Origin: Bacillus sp. Marseille-Q1617
Lineage (GTDB): Bacteria; Bacillota; Bacilli; Bacillales; Bacillaceae_B
DNA: 64,000 nucleotides
Direction: 5' to 3'
Assembly: GCF_903645295.1 (NCBI RefSeq)
Contig: NZ_CAHJXM010000002.1
Span: forward strand, 1,030,001 to 1,094,000
Below the pieces are notes generated by a model. The model saw only the letters and a list, made by a program, of their open reading frames with translations. It was not told where the DNA came from and did not search any database. Both the position numbers and the translations under genes were made by a program. Shown here piece after piece: positions 53,926 to 63,457 of the stretch. The first letter of the stretch is position 1, and each line of letters begins with the position of its first letter.

Positions 53926-53970
53926 GTCCTTCAATGCGTTAAAGCGTCGAGGGACGGGCCTTTAAATTTT
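53926..53970. terminator. Bidirectional terminator, pepV operon / ytkP
   Basis: GCCCGTCC (53932-53939) and GGACGGGC (53952-53959) form an 8-bp stem, with inner bases partly pairing and A/T tracts on both sides. Confidence 0.8.
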
Positions 53971-53990
53971 ATCCAGCACCAGTGCTATCC

Positions 53991-54920
53991 TTAGAACCTG
54001 AACAGATCGCTTGAAAGGTATCTTTCTCCTGTATCACATGCGATACAGATGACTACATCATCAGGTGATAAAGTTTTTGCGACTTCAATGGCAGCGTAGC
54101 ATGCCGCTCCTGAAGACGGTCCGACCAGGATGCCTTCTTCGCTTGCCATTCTTCGTGCGATATCATAAGCCTGTTCATCTTCTATCTTGTGAATTTTATC
54201 GTATACTTCTGTGTTCAGTGTATCAGGGACGAAGCCCGGACTTGTTCCGACAAGCTTATGTTTTCCGGGTTTTCCTCCCGATAGGACCGGTGACCCTGCA
54301 GGTTCGACTACATGCACCTGGATATCAGGATATTTTTCCTTCAGCACTTCGCCGGTACCGGTAATCGTTCCGCCTGTTCCAGCTGTCGCGACGAAAGCGG
54401 AAAGGGGCTTGCCGATTTGGTCCATCGCTTCGATGATTTCAAGCGCCGTCGTCTTACGATGGGCGTTCGGATTGGCGTCGTTTTCAAACTGCATCGGCAT
54501 AAAGCTGTTCGGGATTTCCTTCGTCAGTTCCTTTGCTTTTTCGATCGCACCAGGCATCTTCTCATCGCCAGGCGTCAATACGACTTCTGCTCCGTATGCT
54601 TTCAGCAGGTTGATCCGCTCCTGGGTCATCGTATCAGGCATGACGAGGATGGAACGGTAACCTCTTGCTGCCGCGTTCATCGCAAGTCCGATTCCCGTAT
54701 TTCCGCTCGTCGGTTCGATGATCGTCGAACCTTCCTTCAGCAGCCCTTCTTTTTCTGCTTCCACAATCATCTGGAAGGCTGCACGGTCTTTTACACTCTT
54801 GCTCGGATTATAAAATTCAAGCTTTACATACACATCCGCTCCGTCAGAAGGATTAAGACGATTTAATTTAACAAGGGGGGTATCCCCGATTAATTCAGCA
54901 ACATTCTGTACTACTTTCAT
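53991..54920 (-). CDS. ytkP: Cysteine synthase family protein YtkP
   Basis: The 309-residue PLP enzyme of the O-acetylserine sulfhydrylase family has IGDTPLVKLNRLNP, Lys44 in NPSKSVKDRAA, EPTSGNTGIGLAMNAAARGY, FVATAGTGGTITGTGEVLKE and EEGILVGPSSGAACYAA. It fits cysteine synthase A in all core motifs and sits where B. subtilis has ytkP, so it may be a second isozyme. The start is ATG 54920; seven upstream in-frame codons overlap the ribosome binding site region. Confidence 0.9.
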   Translation of the reverse strand: MKVVQNVAELIGDTPLVKLNRLNPSDGADVYVKLEFYNPSKSVKDRAAFQMIVEAEKEGLLKEGSTIIEPTSGNTGIGLAMNAAARGYRSILVMPDTMTQERINLLKAYGAEVVLTPGDEKMPGAIEKAKELTKEIPNSFMPMQFENDANPNAHRKTTALEIIEAMDQIGKPLSAFVATAGTGGTITGTGEVLKEKYPDIQVHVVEPAGSPVLSGGKPGKHKLVGTSPGFVPDTLNTEVYDKIHKIEDEQAYDIARRMASEEGILVGPSSGAACYAAIEVAKTLSPDDVVICIACDTGERYLSSDLFRF

Positions 54921-55159
54921 GCTCAACTTCCTTTCCTTCACTGTCTACTTATATGGTACTCATTCACATAAATCTTATCAACTAAATAGGCTTTGTATTT
55001 CATTTTTATTGCATTTTCCATCAGTGATTCTTTCTGTTAGCACATTTTGCTAAAATAGAGATAAATAAGACAAATTAGGTGCACTCCAATCATCAGCTGG
55101 AACAAGCTTACTATAAACATAATCTCTAACTAAAGCCAAAGACAAAGGATGGTATGTTT

Positions 55160-55726
55160 ATGTTAAAAACACACTATTTTTTCGCATTATCTTTACCAGA
55201 CGAAATGAAAAAAGAAGTACATGAACTGACGGTTCCTATAGTGGAAGAGGATTCTTTTAAGAAGTGGGTTCATCCGGAAGACTACCATATCACCCTGGCT
55301 TTTTTGGGGGATTCTTCACAAGAAGACCTTGATCAGGCGATAGACCATGTTACACAATCTTTACATAACCTGGGAAGTTTCCCGCTTTCACTCAAGCGGT
55401 TCGGTACGTTCGGAAAAAGTGATGAACCGAGAATTTTCTGGATGGGAGTGAACCCGTCATCGACTCTTCATCAAATTCGTGAAAAAGTATATGAAGCATG
55501 CGAAGAAGCCGGTTTCCAACTGGATTCAAGGCCGTTCACACCACATATCACGGTGGGGCGCAAATGGAACAAGCCTTCTGCTTTCTCAAAGGAATGGGTG
55601 AGTGAATTCAACCCCGTTGAAACTCACTGCCATACGATAAGAGAAATCGTGTTATATCGAACACACCTGGACCGTATTCCGAAATATGAACAGGTCCATA
55701 CGATAGAATTGAACGAACTGCCCTAA
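55160..55726 (+). CDS. thpR: RNA 2',3'-cyclic phosphodiesterase ThpR (YtlP)
   Basis: The 188-residue 2H-phosphoesterase has two HxT motifs, His43-Ile-Thr45 in YHITLAFLGD and His129-Ile-Thr131 in PHITVGRKW. It opens 2',3'-cyclic phosphates on RNA ends and was formerly called 2'-5' RNA ligase. I choose ATG 55160 ten bases after AAAGGA; ATG 55154 is possible but too near. It is the first gene of ytlPQR-amyX. Confidence 0.9.
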   Translation: MLKTHYFFALSLPDEMKKEVHELTVPIVEEDSFKKWVHPEDYHITLAFLGDSSQEDLDQAIDHVTQSLHNLGSFPLSLKRFGTFGKSDEPRIFWMGVNPSSTLHQIREKVYEACEEAGFQLDSRPFTPHITVGRKWNKPSAFSKEWVSEFNPVETHCHTIREIVLYRTHLDRIPKYEQVHTIELNELP

Positions 55727-55752
55727 ACCATATTTGAAAGGAAGGACTCCTT

Positions 55753-56730
55753 ATGGCGCAGCTGATTAAACTTCAAGATTATGTTTCAAGGTATGAAACC
55801 GATTTATATAGATATCCTTCCCAATTTGTACGATTAAAAAAGCAGCAATGGGAAAAAATGAAACTTCACTGGGAAAGCGGCGGGACCTTTTCCTCACCTG
55901 AAAAAGAAGAAATTGAGAAAGAAAAATCGTCCGTCACAAGGAAGTTCATATCATTTTTTAAGAAGAAGGAAAACGATGAATCGGGGGAAGACGCATCTCT
56001 CATGCAAAAGGACGATGATGAAATCGAGCTTGAAATGGGCATGCACCCTGATATAACGTCTGAAGAAGAGTTGAAGAAGCACTTCCTTGATTCCGTCTTT
56101 GAATTTCAATTAAGGTGGGCAAGCTCCACGATTTCAGAAAAATCCTATGTGGATAACAGCTATTGCTATGATGAGCGACTGAAGTACCTGCTGCAGCGAT
56201 TTCCTGATAATACACTGGTATTATATTATCCGGTTTTTAAGATAAAGAATGCTCCTGTTGAGTTGGAGGTCATACTGATTACGCCGACTGGGATCTGGTG
56301 CTTATCGTTCCTGGAATTCGAGGATGGGACAGCCTATATCGGTTCCGGAGATCGTTTCTGGGAGAAAAAGTGGGGGGATTCAGAAACAAGGGTGCTGAAT
56401 CCACTGATTTCCTTGAGGAGGATGGAACGCATCATCCAGCAAATTGTTGAATATGCCGGGGTTGAGCTGCCCGTGCACAAAGCTGTCCTCAGCAGAAATG
56501 GCTATGTCGATTATCCACAGGCCCCTGCCGGATATCGTTTTATCGATAAACGCACGCATGAAAGTTGGTTCAATCAGCAGAGGTCAAGCCGTTCACCGAT
56601 TAAAAGTGTCCAATTGAAAGCAGCGAAGGCCATTTTGGAATACTGTCAGACGACTTCATTCAAGCGGATGCATTATCAACATGAGACATTAAAGGAGTGG
56701 AATGCAGCAGCAGAAGAGGATTCGCAATGA
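55753..56730 (+). CDS. ytlQ: NERD-like domain protein YtlQ
   Basis: The 325-residue protein has a charged N-terminal third (a helical KEEIEKEKSS region with SVTRKFISFFKKK) and a C-terminal part that resembles a nuclease-related NERD fold: VLYYPVFKIKNAPVELEVIL, ITPTGIWCLSFLEFEDGT and ETRVLNPLISLRRMERIIQQ. Catalytic residues are not clear to me. It corresponds by place to B. subtilis ytlQ. Its stop overlaps the ytlR start as ATGA. Confidence 0.8.
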   Translation: MAQLIKLQDYVSRYETDLYRYPSQFVRLKKQQWEKMKLHWESGGTFSSPEKEEIEKEKSSVTRKFISFFKKKENDESGEDASLMQKDDDEIELEMGMHPDITSEEELKKHFLDSVFEFQLRWASSTISEKSYVDNSYCYDERLKYLLQRFPDNTLVLYYPVFKIKNAPVELEVILITPTGIWCLSFLEFEDGTAYIGSGDRFWEKKWGDSETRVLNPLISLRRMERIIQQIVEYAGVELPVHKAVLSRNGYVDYPQAPAGYRFIDKRTHESWFNQQRSSRSPIKSVQLKAAKAILEYCQTTSFKRMHYQHETLKEWNAAAEEDSQ

Positions 56731-57680
56731 AGACAATCTTTATTGTGAATCCATCTGCCAGGAACGATCATTCCCTTTCTTCTTGGAAAAGGTTCCAGAA
56801 GAACATCTCCATTCCTCACATGATGTATATCACTGACCACCCGGAGGATGTGAGGAAGATCGTGGAGGAGCTTGTCCGTGTCTATCCTCAAGATACGCTA
56901 TACATCATCGGAGTCGGAGGAGATGGGACGATGAATTCCATCATCTCGGGTACGGCCGGTTTTGAAAATATCTTCATCGGGTATATTCCAGAAGGAAGCG
57001 GAAATGATTTTGCCCGGGGCTATCAATGGCCTGCCAGGCGGCATGAGGCTTATAACCTAATTAAAGAAACAGCCTCTTCAGCACATCCGATTTCACTGGA
57101 TGCAGGTCTTTTCTCTATAGGAGGGGGGCCAAAACAATATTTTGTGAATAATATAGGAGTAGGATTCGATGCATTGATCGCCCAACAGGCGAATGCATCC
57201 CTATTAAAGAAAAAATTGAACCGCTGGTCATTGGGGAAACTGATCTATCCCATTCTTCTTTGCAGGGAAACGTTTACCTTTACCCCTTTTCAGATGACGA
57301 TCGAGGTTGATGGTGAGAAACAAACGCTTGACAGAGTATGGTTTATCACCATTTCGAATCAGCCTTATTTCGGGGGAGGGATGAAAATAGCCCCGGAAGC
57401 ATGCCCATATGATGGGGAACTTGATCTGACCATCGTGTCCGGGCTTTCGAAATGGAAGCTTTTGTTTTTGTTTATTTCCGTTTTTTTCGGAAAACATACT
57501 GAACTGAAAGAAGTCCATACATTAAAAGGACAAAGTATCACGATCGAAAGCGGGGAGGGGATTCCTGTCCATGCAGATGGCGATTTTGCAGGAGTCATCG
57601 ATGTAGAAAGTGGTTTGAACGTCAAGATCCTCCCCGGCAGCTGGAAAATGTTAAATAGAAGCAGGTGGCAGAAGTGTTAG
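56727..57680 (+). CDS. ytlR: Diacylglycerol kinase-like lipid kinase YtlR
   Basis: The 317-residue protein of the DagK/YegS lipid kinase family has the nucleotide loop IIGVGGDGTMNSII (GGDGT at 64-68), IGYIPEGSGNDFARG and the C-terminal GMKIAPEACPYDGELDLTIV and IPVHADGDFAG. It would phosphorylate a lipid or sphingosine-like substrate at the membrane. The start ATG 56727 overlaps the ytlQ stop; ten upstream in-frame codons belong to ytlQ sequence. amyX overlaps its end by seven bases. Confidence 0.9.
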   Translation: MKTIFIVNPSARNDHSLSSWKRFQKNISIPHMMYITDHPEDVRKIVEELVRVYPQDTLYIIGVGGDGTMNSIISGTAGFENIFIGYIPEGSGNDFARGYQWPARRHEAYNLIKETASSAHPISLDAGLFSIGGGPKQYFVNNIGVGFDALIAQQANASLLKKKLNRWSLGKLIYPILLCRETFTFTPFQMTIEVDGEKQTLDRVWFITISNQPYFGGGMKIAPEACPYDGELDLTIVSGLSKWKLLFLFISVFFGKHTELKEVHTLKGQSITIESGEGIPVHADGDFAGVIDVESGLNVKILPGSWKMLNRSRWQKC

Positions 57681-59818
57681 TCATTAGTCGGCAGTACGAA
57701 GCATTCCTGGATACATTTCATACGATTACATTCATTCTCCCTTATACGTATCATGGCGGGCAGTCCGATCGATTTTCCTTATTAAAGGACGGGAACGAAA
57801 TCGCACTTGAACTGAAGGAGAAAATCCCGTTGGATGATGCAATGAAATACACCGCATCCCTGCCTGAGGCACTTGAGTTTGGAAAAACCTACACGATCGT
57901 TGACGAACATCATACGGAAACGGACCTGCAAATCGGTGCAGTGATTCGTACGGAAGAATTCGATCAGCATTTTTTTTATGACGGAGATGACCTGGGTGTC
58001 ACCTTTCAAGGGGACACGGCCGTTTTTAAAGTGTGGTCTCCCACTTCTACTGAAGTGAAGCTGAAAATAAAGGCACCTCATGAAGAGGAAGTCGTTCAAT
58101 ACCCCATGGAAAGAACCGAAAATGGCGTCTGGGAGCTGACTGTCCGGGATGACATTGAAGGGTATTATTATACATTTATGACATGCATCAACCTTATCTG
58201 GAATGAGCTTGTCGATCCTTACGCGAAAGCCGTTTCCTATAACAGTGAATGGGGATGTGCAGTGGATCCTGATCGCATCACCCCCCGGTGTTCTTCGCTG
58301 GAGCCCTTGCCATCTCCTACAGATGCTGTCATATATGAATTGAATGTAAGGGACTTTTCCAGCTCTAAAGAAAGCGGAATGATGTTCAAGGGGAAATATC
58401 TTGCCTTCACGGAAAAAGAGACTGCCACTCCAAATGGCTATTCCAGCGGCATCCAATATTTGAAGGAACTCGGTATCACTCATGTTGAACTCCTTCCCGT
58501 GAATGATTTTGACGGTGTAACGGATGATCGGGCAGATAACCGGTACAACTGGGGATACAACCCTCTGTACTTTAATGCTCCAGAAGGCAGCTACAGTATG
58601 AGGCCTGATGATCCCGCAGAACGCATACGCGAACTGAAATCGGCGATCCATTCCCTGCATGAAGAGAATATCAGGGTCATTTTGGATGTGGTGTATAATC
58701 ACGTCTATATTAAAGAAACATCGTCTTTTGAAAAACTCGTTCCGGGATATTTCTTCCGTCATGATGAAAACGGCCTGCCCTCCAATGGAACGGGTGTCGG
58801 AAATGATTTTGCTTCTGAACGCTCAATGGCGAGGAAATTCATCAAGGATTCCATAATCTATTGGTTAAAAACCTATGGAGTGGATGGGTTCCGGTTCGAT
58901 CTGATGGGCATCCTTGATGTCGGTACGATGAACGAAATACGTGAAGAAGTGAACAGGATCCTGCCTGATGCCATCTTGATCGGTGAAGGGTGGGACCTGA
59001 ATACGCCACTTCCTCAAGGGAAAAAGGCCAACCTCAGAAACGCAAACATTCTTAGAGGGATCGGTCAATTCAATGATTGTTTCCGGGATACGATCAAGGG
59101 AAGCACATTCAATCTGCACGATAAAGGATTTGCTCTCGGTCACGGAAACCTGGAAGGGAAAGTGGAACAGGTGCTCATGGGGAGTATCGGAACCAGTGGA
59201 GAAAGAGGCATATTTATTGAACCCGCTCAATCCGTCAACTATGTAGAGTCACATGACAACCATACGCTGTGGGATAAAATGAAAGCATGCCTCGGGGAAG
59301 AAGATGTCACCCTTTTGAAAAGACAAAAGCTTGCAACCGCGATGGTTTTATTTTCGCAGGGGATACCATTCCTTCATGCGGGGCAGGAATTTTACCGGAC
59401 CAAGCAAGGAATAGAAAACAGCTACAATGCGCCCATCGAGATCAATCAGCTTGATTGGGTGAGAAGAGAGAAGCATGATGAGGATATTGAATATGTCAAA
59501 GGCTTGATCGCGATCAGGAAAAGTCACGGGGCATTTCGTTTCAGGCAGGCGGAGCTCATCAGGAAGTATGCTTCTGTCCATCATCCAGCAGAAAATCTGG
59601 TAACGGTCCATTATCAAGATGTCCATCCATATGGTCCTTGGAATGAAATCATCCTGCTATTTCATTCCGGACACAGTAAAGCTGAGTTCCAACTGCCAAT
59701 AGGTAAGTCCTGGTCTCTCCTGGCAGACGGAAATAAGGCGGATATGAACGGAATACGCGAGCTGAACGGAGAGTCCATAGAGGTTGAGGGCCTTTGTTCC
59801 TATATAATCGTCCGCTGA
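57674..59818 (+). CDS. amyX: Type I pullulanase AmyX
   Basis: The 714-residue GH13 debranching enzyme hydrolyses alpha-1,6 links of pullulan and glycogen-type limit dextrins. It has an N-terminal beta domain, a CBM48 (TAVFKVWSPTSTEVKLKI), the pullulanase signature YNWGYNPLYFNAPEGSY, nucleophile Asp in DGFRFDLMGI, acid Glu in LIGEGWDLNTPLP and VNYVESHDNHTLWDKM. There is no signal peptide, so it is cytosolic. GTG 57674 is five bases after AGGTGG; GTG 57665 lies in that site. Confidence 0.95.
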   Translation: MLVISRQYEAFLDTFHTITFILPYTYHGGQSDRFSLLKDGNEIALELKEKIPLDDAMKYTASLPEALEFGKTYTIVDEHHTETDLQIGAVIRTEEFDQHFFYDGDDLGVTFQGDTAVFKVWSPTSTEVKLKIKAPHEEEVVQYPMERTENGVWELTVRDDIEGYYYTFMTCINLIWNELVDPYAKAVSYNSEWGCAVDPDRITPRCSSLEPLPSPTDAVIYELNVRDFSSSKESGMMFKGKYLAFTEKETATPNGYSSGIQYLKELGITHVELLPVNDFDGVTDDRADNRYNWGYNPLYFNAPEGSYSMRPDDPAERIRELKSAIHSLHEENIRVILDVVYNHVYIKETSSFEKLVPGYFFRHDENGLPSNGTGVGNDFASERSMARKFIKDSIIYWLKTYGVDGFRFDLMGILDVGTMNEIREEVNRILPDAILIGEGWDLNTPLPQGKKANLRNANILRGIGQFNDCFRDTIKGSTFNLHDKGFALGHGNLEGKVEQVLMGSIGTSGERGIFIEPAQSVNYVESHDNHTLWDKMKACLGEEDVTLLKRQKLATAMVLFSQGIPFLHAGQEFYRTKQGIENSYNAPIEINQLDWVRREKHDEDIEYVKGLIAIRKSHGAFRFRQAELIRKYASVHHPAENLVTVHYQDVHPYGPWNEIILLFHSGHSKAEFQLPIGKSWSLLADGNKADMNGIRELNGESIEVEGLCSYIIVR

Positions 59819-59867
59819 CACATCGTTCCAATGCTTGACGAAATGAGAAGATGACGATAAAATCAAA

Positions 59868-59914
59868 AACAGATGGCTATTGATTGATCTGCCCAATAGC
59901 TGTCTTTTTTGTTT
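59868..59914 (+). terminator. Terminator of the ytlPQR-amyX operon
   Basis: ACAGATGGCTATTG pairs with CAATAGC-TGT, followed by TTTTTTGTTTT. Confidence 0.8.
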
Positions 59915-60027
59915 TATGAAGACTTTAAATTACTGAAAATGTATTTAATGAATGTTTGGAAATGACGATAATAAAAGTATGTAAGATAAAAATGAACATG
60001 ACTAAGGACCAATAGAAGGTGAATATA

Positions 60028-60801
60028 TTGGAACACTTATTTGACCAAGATTGGGAAATAGTCCCCGCAGGCGGTGCTACCGGAGAAGCTTTTTTCGCTC
60101 AATATCAAGAGCAGAAGCTGTTTCTTAAACGCAACTCTTCTCCATTTGTAGCCGTATTATCAGCAGAAGGCATCGTGCCGAAACTGGTTTGGACAAAGCG
60201 AATGGAAAATGGGGACGTTATAACAGCACAGCACTGGTTAAATGGAAGAGAATTAAATCCAGAAGAGATGAAGAATGAGCGGGTAGCCAGGCTGCTCAAG
60301 AAAATCCATTCTTCCAAGCCTCTTTCAACGATGCTTGAGAGATTGGGCCAAGAACCCTTTCAACCCGAGCATATGCTGACAGAAGTGGAAACGGGGCTGG
60401 AGTTCGATCTTCTATCACTTCCGATAGTCAGGCAAGCGTTATTATTTCTGCAAAAAGAACTGGAAGAGGTTCGGCAGGATGAATACGTAGTCTGTCACGG
60501 GGATGTGAATCATAACAACTGGCTGCTATCTGATTACAACCAGCTGTACCTGATTGACTGGGACGGCGCGATGATAGCCGACCCTGCATTTGATGTGGGA
60601 ATGCTGTTATATTGGTACATTCCCGAAGAAGAGTGGCCGGCATGGCTGACTCAATATGGGGTTGAGATGACAGACAATTTAAAACTGAGAATGAAGTGGT
60701 ATGTAGTGGCTCAAACGATCCTTTCCATCCAATGGCATAAAGGAAAAGGACGTTTTCATGAAATGAACCACTGGATCGAATATTTACACAAAGTCGTTTG
60801 A
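60028..60801 (+). CDS. ytmP: APH-family phosphotransferase YtmP
   Basis: The 257-residue aminoglycoside/choline-kinase-like protein has a phosphate-binding start (PAGGATGEAFFAQYQEQKLF), catalytic loop VVCHGDVNHNNWLLSD and metal-binding YLIDWDGAMIADPAFD. KLVWTKRMENGDVITAQHWL is typical of YtmP. The substrate is unknown. TTG 60028 (MEHLFDQDWE) is eight bases after GAAGGTG and matches the homologue's N-terminus as I remember it; GTG 60019 overlaps that site. Confidence 0.9.
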   Translation: MEHLFDQDWEIVPAGGATGEAFFAQYQEQKLFLKRNSSPFVAVLSAEGIVPKLVWTKRMENGDVITAQHWLNGRELNPEEMKNERVARLLKKIHSSKPLSTMLERLGQEPFQPEHMLTEVETGLEFDLLSLPIVRQALLFLQKELEEVRQDEYVVCHGDVNHNNWLLSDYNQLYLIDWDGAMIADPAFDVGMLLYWYIPEEEWPAWLTQYGVEMTDNLKLRMKWYVVAQTILSIQWHKGKGRFHEMNHWIEYLHKVV

Positions 60802-61080
60802 TCAGGAGAACTGATCCATATCCGTCACCCATTGGGACAGATTTTGTCTATTGTTCGTAATATGAGAGTCAAGGTCAGAGCTTCCTGCTCCGCTTTGACT
60901 GTATTGATAAATTTCCTGCAAGACCGGCTTAATATTTTCATTGATATCAGCATTTACCATCAACGATTTAACCAATCGTTCGACTTGTTCACATTCAGAT
61001 ACTGAACCGCAGCAATCTGTTTGATGATTCGATAATATATCTCTCAATAACTGCATTTGATAATGGGAATCCAAAGGCAT
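60802..61080 (-). CDS. ytzH: YtzH-like protein
   Basis: The 92-residue helical protein (MPLDSHYQMQLLRDILSNHQ, then CGSVSECEQVERLVKSLMVN) matches the small YtzH family. Its stop directly abuts that of ytmP in a tail-to-tail arrangement with no spacer. The start ATG 61080 follows AAAGGGTG; six upstream in-frame codons overlap this site. Function unknown. Confidence 0.85.
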   Translation of the reverse strand: MPLDSHYQMQLLRDILSNHQTDCCGSVSECEQVERLVKSLMVNADINENIKPVLQEIYQYSQSGAGSSDLDSHITNNRQNLSQWVTDMDQFS

Positions 61081-61130
61081 AACCGTACACCCTTTCATAT
61101 AGATCTTTCATCGTTTTCTTCTTTGAAAAC

Positions 61131-61172
61131 AAAAAAGGAATTCACGATTAGTGTGTGAATTCCTTTTTTATT
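61131..61172. terminator. Bidirectional terminator between divergent ytzH and trmB
   Basis: GGAATTCAC and GTGAATTCC form a 9-bp stem flanked by six A and six T, giving an intrinsic terminator on either strand. It lies between the starts of two divergent genes, where no gene ends. Confidence 0.75.
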
Positions 61173-61272
61173 TATTCGTGGTATTTTTGTTGAGGTGCTG
61201 TACTTTACCGGTCAACCAGAATTAGTTCTTGCAGTGTTTTCTTACATCTGTTATTGTTTTTTCGGTAGAGCT

Positions 61273-61318
61273 GTTTTCATATGAAATGTTTTTTAATGAA
61301 AACATCTTATATGAAAAC
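61273..61318. promoter_or_regulatory. Long hairpin in the trmB leader
   Basis: GTTTTCATAT (61273-61282) and ATATGAAAAC (61309-61318) are perfect inverted arms, with inner AATGTTTT/AAAACAT extending the stem. It ends 32 bases before the trmB start. Confidence 0.5.
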
Positions 61319-61350
61319 TGCTTTAAAATTATCAAATGAGGTGTTGCATC

Positions 61351-61992
61351 ATGCGTTTAAGACATAAACCATGGGCTTCTGAAAAAATCAGCGAATACCC
61401 GCAGTATGTGGTCGCAGAGCCCGAAGAGAAAAAAGGGAAATGGAACAAGGAATTTGGAAATGACAATCCGATTCATATAGAAGTGGGAACTGGAAAAGGC
61501 CAGTTCGTCACGGAAATGGCGAGAGCGAATCCCGATGTCAACTACATCGGAATCGAATTGTATGAAAGTGTCATCGTGACGGCACTGGACCGCTTGATCG
61601 AAGCAGAACTTCCGAATGTTAAGCTGCTGAATGTGGATGCCAGAAATCTGACGGAATACTTCGCTGAAGGTGAAGTAGGAAGAGTGTACCTTAACTTCTC
61701 CGATCCATGGCCGAAGAACCGTCACGAAAAACGCCGTCTCACCTACGAAACATTCCTGAAGCTTTATGAGGATATCCTGATCAAACGCGGTGAAATCCAC
61801 TTCAAGACCGACAACCAGGGCTTGTTCGAGTATTCACTGAAGAGTTTTTCATGGTACGGCCTGCACTTGAAGTTTCTCAGCCTTGATCTTCACAACAGCG
61901 ATTTCGAAGGCAATATCATGACCGAATACGAAGAAAAGTTCTCTGCCAAAGGCCAGCGGATTTACCGTGTGGAAGCGCAGTATCAGAATTGA
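61351..61992 (+). CDS. trmB: tRNA (guanine-N7-)-methyltransferase TrmB
   Basis: The 213-residue class I methyltransferase makes m7G46 in tRNA. It has the SAM site [35 protein letters not shown] and the TrmB signature [20 protein letters not shown]. The start ATG 61351 ([13 protein letters not shown]) is eight bases after AGGTG; five upstream in-frame codons are unlikely. It is B. subtilis ytmQ. In other Bacillus ytnP follows directly; here an IS3 element lies between. Confidence 0.96.
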   Translation: MRLRHKPWASEKISEYPQYVVAEPEEKKGKWNKEFGNDNPIHIEVGTGKGQFVTEMARANPDVNYIGIELYESVIVTALDRLIEAELPNVKLLNVDARNLTEYFAEGEVGRVYLNFSDPWPKNRHEKRRLTYETFLKLYEDILIKRGEIHFKTDNQGLFEYSLKSFSWYGLHLKFLSLDLHNSDFEGNIMTEYEEKFSAKGQRIYRVEAQYQN

Positions 61993-62005
61993 TAATTGCT
62001 GAAAG

Positions 62006-62038
62006 AAGTGTCCTGATAGTATTGGGGCGCTTTTTTTA
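62006..62038 (+). terminator. Weak terminator after trmB
   Basis: AGTGTCC and GGGGCGCT pair with G-T pairs, followed by TTTTTTT. Confidence 0.5.
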
Positions 62039-62183
62039 TTGGATTGTCAGACTGAGTGGTTGAGAACCTTCAGAATGTAGGGTGAAATCCTGAAAAAGTT
62101 AGTGATTACTATTTAGCCCCTTTACTCTTTTGGACACCTACTTCTATAGATATTAAGATAGAAGTATCAAAGGAGGAGCCAAA

Positions 62184-62504
62184 ATGAGTAAACGAAATGG
62201 ACCAATGGAAGAAGTGAAAAAACAATACGTTCGCATGGCGCTGGAATCAGGTAATATGGCTTTTATCGCTAGGAAAACAGGAGTCAATCAGTCCACTCTT
62301 AGTAATTGGGTAAAGCAGTATCGTGATGAGATTGAAGCTGAGATGGAAAAAGAGGGTGTAACTCCTCTATCCAAGTCTTCTTCTGAAAGTGATATCCAGA
62401 AGAAATACGATCATGCCATGAAATTACTCGGTGAGAAGGAACTTGAAGTTACGATGCTTAGAGAAATGCTAAAAAAAAAGTTTCCGGACTTTCCGAGCGA
62501 ATAG
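62184..62504 (+). CDS. IS3-family transposase OrfA (HTH)
   Basis: The 106-residue protein is the DNA-binding part: an HTH_Tnp_1-like helix-turn-helix (MALESGNMAFIARKTGVNQS, then TLSNWVKQYRDEIEAEM) and a C-terminal leucine-zipper-like helix (YDHAMKLLGEKELEVTMLRE). AGGAGG is nine bases before the ATG. Near its end, at 62474-62480, A AAA AAG (A6G) is a classic slippery site for -1 frameshifting into OrfB. Confidence 0.9.
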   Translation: MSKRNGPMEEVKKQYVRMALESGNMAFIARKTGVNQSTLSNWVKQYRDEIEAEMEKEGVTPLSKSSSESDIQKKYDHAMKLLGEKELEVTMLREMLKKKFPDFPSE

Positions 62505-63457
62505 CCTTTGCCCATGAATGGATCCAGGCTGGTTTTCCTGCCAAACGTGTTTTAAAGATTGCTTCCGTAGGACGTTCAACGTATTACTATAGGGTTTCTA
62601 ACCCCACTGTGAAACGGGAAACCACGGGGGGAAGACCAATCCCTGGATTCTCCATGAACACCAAAGGAAAGAGAGTTAAAGATTCTTTAATAAAGAAGTA
62701 CTTAATGAAATTGATTGATGGTGAATCAGCTGTATATGGGTACCGTAAGCTGACAAGGGCCTTAAGAAAAAAATACAAACTAATCATTAATAAAAAGAAA
62801 GTCTACAGATTGTGTAAAGAGCTAGATATCTTGATGCCTCAAAGAGAAAAGAACCCAAAATATCCTAGAAAACTAGCTAGAAACCGTTCTGTTAATGGTC
62901 CTAATCAGTTATGGCAGCTAGATATTAAGTATGGGTATGTGCTTTCTTCAAGGCGTTATTTCTTCCTGGCTAGTGCCATTGATGTCTACGATCGTACGAT
63001 CGTAGGTCATTACAGAGGTACTGTGTGCGAAGCCAAACATATCACCAAAATGCTTCAGAAGGCTATTATGAAACGAAATATTCATATCCCCGACTCTGAA
63101 GATCAAATAGCTGATAACTCCACTAAACTAATTATCAGGACTGATAACGGTCCACAATTCTGTAGTCATCATTTTCAGGATTTTTGTAAGGAACAAATCG
63201 TGATTGAGCACGAAAGGATCCCACCGAAGTCACCTAATATGAATGCTTATATTGAGTCTTTTCATAGTGTACTGGAACGAGAGTGTTATCAAAGAAATGA
63301 GTTTATAAACTTTGAACATGCTTATAAAAAGGTCGATGATTATATCCAGTTTTACAATGAAGAACGATATCACGGCAGTTTGATGGACTATTCACCAAAA
63401 GAGTATTTTGAGAAATATATGGACAATCAAGTGAAACCAATCACATTAACCATGTGA
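62480..63457 (+). CDS. IS3-family transposase OrfB (DDE integrase)
   Basis: This frame is read after a -1 shift at A6G and continues LSERIAFAHEWIQAGFPAKR into a rve-type integrase core. The DDE triad is visible: Asp in QLWQLDIKYGYVLS, Asp in LIIRTDNGPQFCSHHF and Glu in NMNAYIESFHSVLERECYQR. HTH_21 (GYRKLTRALRKKYKLIINKK) precedes it. A GTG at 62609 could start a free OrfB. The coordinates give the shifted frame; the product is expected mainly as an OrfAB fusion. Confidence 0.9.
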   Translation, partial: VSGLSERIAFAHEWIQAGFPAKRVLKIASVGRSTYYYRVSNPTVKRETTGGRPIPGFSMNTKGKRVKDSLIKKYLMKLIDGESAVYGYRKLTRALRKKYKLIINKKKVYRLCKELDILMPQREKNPKYPRKLARNRSVNGPNQLWQLDIKYGYVLSSRRYFFLASAIDVYDRTIVGHYRGTVCEAKHITKMLQKAIMKRNIHIPDSEDQIADNSTKLIIRTDNGPQFCSHHFQDFCKEQIVIEHERIPPKSPNMNAYIESFHSVLERECYQRNEFINFEHAYKKVDDYIQFYNEERYHGSLMDYSPKEYFEKYMDNQVKPITLTM

